A stretch of DNA of 64,000 nucleotides from Neoceratodus forsteri (taxonomy: Eukaryota > Chordata > Ceratodontiformes > Ceratodontidae): NCBI GenBank assembly GCA_016271365.2, contig CM057454.1, positions 457,837,501 through 457,901,500 of the forward strand, read 5' to 3'. This document shows, piece by piece, positions 63,425 through 64,000 of the stretch. Positions within the stretch are counted from its first letter, which is position 1, and each line of letters starts with the position of its first letter. The translations under genes and the position numbers were made by a program. Under the pieces are notes generated by a model, which was not told the DNA's origin, did no database searches, and saw only the letters and a program-made list of their open reading frames with translations.

Positions 63425-64000
63425 GAAATGGATGTGCCAGGGTACAATCTGTTCAGGAAGGATAGAGCAGGCAGTCGGTGGGGGGGAGTAGCATGTTATA
63501 TAAAGGTCAATATAAAGGCCATTGAGATACAAGGGGAACAGGGAGTGGGGATACTGTGGGTTACACTTGAAAGGAGAAAGGGGTCAGCAATCTGCACTGG
63601 GGTAATATACAAACAATCAGGTCAAAGGGAGGAGTTAGATAGGGAGACGATGCTAACTATCCAAAGGATGGTGCATGTGGTGAGGTATTGCTGCTTGGTG
63701 ATTTCAGTATACTGGACATAGATTGGTGCCTCATCACAGCAGCAACCTCTAGGAGCAAGTTTATCCTGGACTCCCTCCAGGGAGCTTTCCTTAAACAACT
63801 GGTGATAGAACCAACACGGAACACAGAGATACTGAACCTGGTACTCACAAATGGGGGCAGTGTGACAGGGGTTGCAGTAGGGGAGCACCTGGGGAACAGT
63901 GATCATGTGATCACTGATTAGTGGGGCTTGAGATAACTGAGGTCCAGTCACACAAGGACAATAATCCTTGACTTTAGAAAGACAGATTTTAGAAAAATGG
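63425..64000 (+). pseudogene. CR1 LINE endonuclease region, running off the window
   Basis: Frame from 63428: 'YNLFRKDRAGSRWGGVACYI' and 'ILWVTLERRKGSAICTGVIY'. After a frameshift near 63690: 'LLGDFSILDIDW' (GDFS in place of GDFN), 'FILDSLQGAFLKQLVIEPTR', 'NLVLTNGGSVTGVAVGEHLG' and 'NSDHVITD'. Motif order is that of CR1. The rest of the element lies beyond 64000. Confidence 0.85.

Overview
This window looks like a non-coding, transposon-dense stretch of a vertebrate genome. I found no host gene, rRNA gene, tRNA gene or CRISPR array that I can defend. The element mix is Ty3/Gypsy, CR1, L2, L2-like and L1 LINEs, MIR/CORE-type tRNA SINEs, and many palindromic short elements, in spaced AT-rich DNA. 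That mix points to a non-mammalian, non-avian tetrapod or lobe-finned vertebrate. A caecilian-like amphibian is my best guess, at low confidence because it rests only on repeat style.

Layout. 0-3.1 kb: CR1 tail, Gypsy pol remnant, a candidate DNA element and a candidate LTR. 3.1-6.7 kb: CR1 endonuclease region, then an L1 ORF2 remnant split by a ~0.6-kb SINE-like retroposon with perfect target-site duplications (TSDs). 6.9-9.5 kb: two SINEs around a composite element of three contiguous hairpins, splice-like signals and a tandem repeat. 9.5-11.1 kb: a complete L1-derived element with ORF1 but no ORF2 (HAL1-like). 11.3-17.6 kb: a minus-strand L2-like LINE (called LINE-A here) holding an L2 copy and a second copy of the SINE-like retroposon. 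18.6-21.0 kb: a CR1 with a second CR1 nested inside. 21.0-29.5 kb: an L1 ORF2 split by a 6.3-kb L2-like LINE (LINE-B) with 5' tandem monomers, a signal-peptide-like ORF, a 2A-like motif, endonuclease and reverse transcriptase.

29.5-45 kb: mostly unassigned sequence with long inverted repeats, a LINE-A-type 3' end, a three-copy unclassified repeat, a second inverted copy of the composite hairpin element, and a long tRNA SINE. 45-54.2 kb: a decayed APE-type LINE (LINE-D) broken by a third SINE-like retroposon copy, an L2 fragment and two palindromic insertions. 54.2-59.4 kb: a nearly intact L2-like LINE (LINE-C), with 410-bp monomers, 2A-like motif, endonuclease, RT and (AAAT)n tail, inserted into a minus-strand CR1. 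59.8-64 kb: CR1 endonuclease remnants, a ~213-229 bp tandem repeat, a MIR-like SINE and an L2 3' end.

How the parts relate. LINE-C and two unrelated tRNA SINEs share the same 3' terminal block (short hairpin, CCGGTTAAC-like box, TAAATAAA tail), so the SINEs probably borrow the LINE machinery. The ~0.6-kb retroposon and the ORF1-only element instead have poly(A) tails and 13-15 bp TSDs, which fits L1-type mobilisation. Three L2-like LINE lineages keep an NPGP (2A-like) motif just before the endonuclease. All element names LINE-A to LINE-D are local labels for this window.
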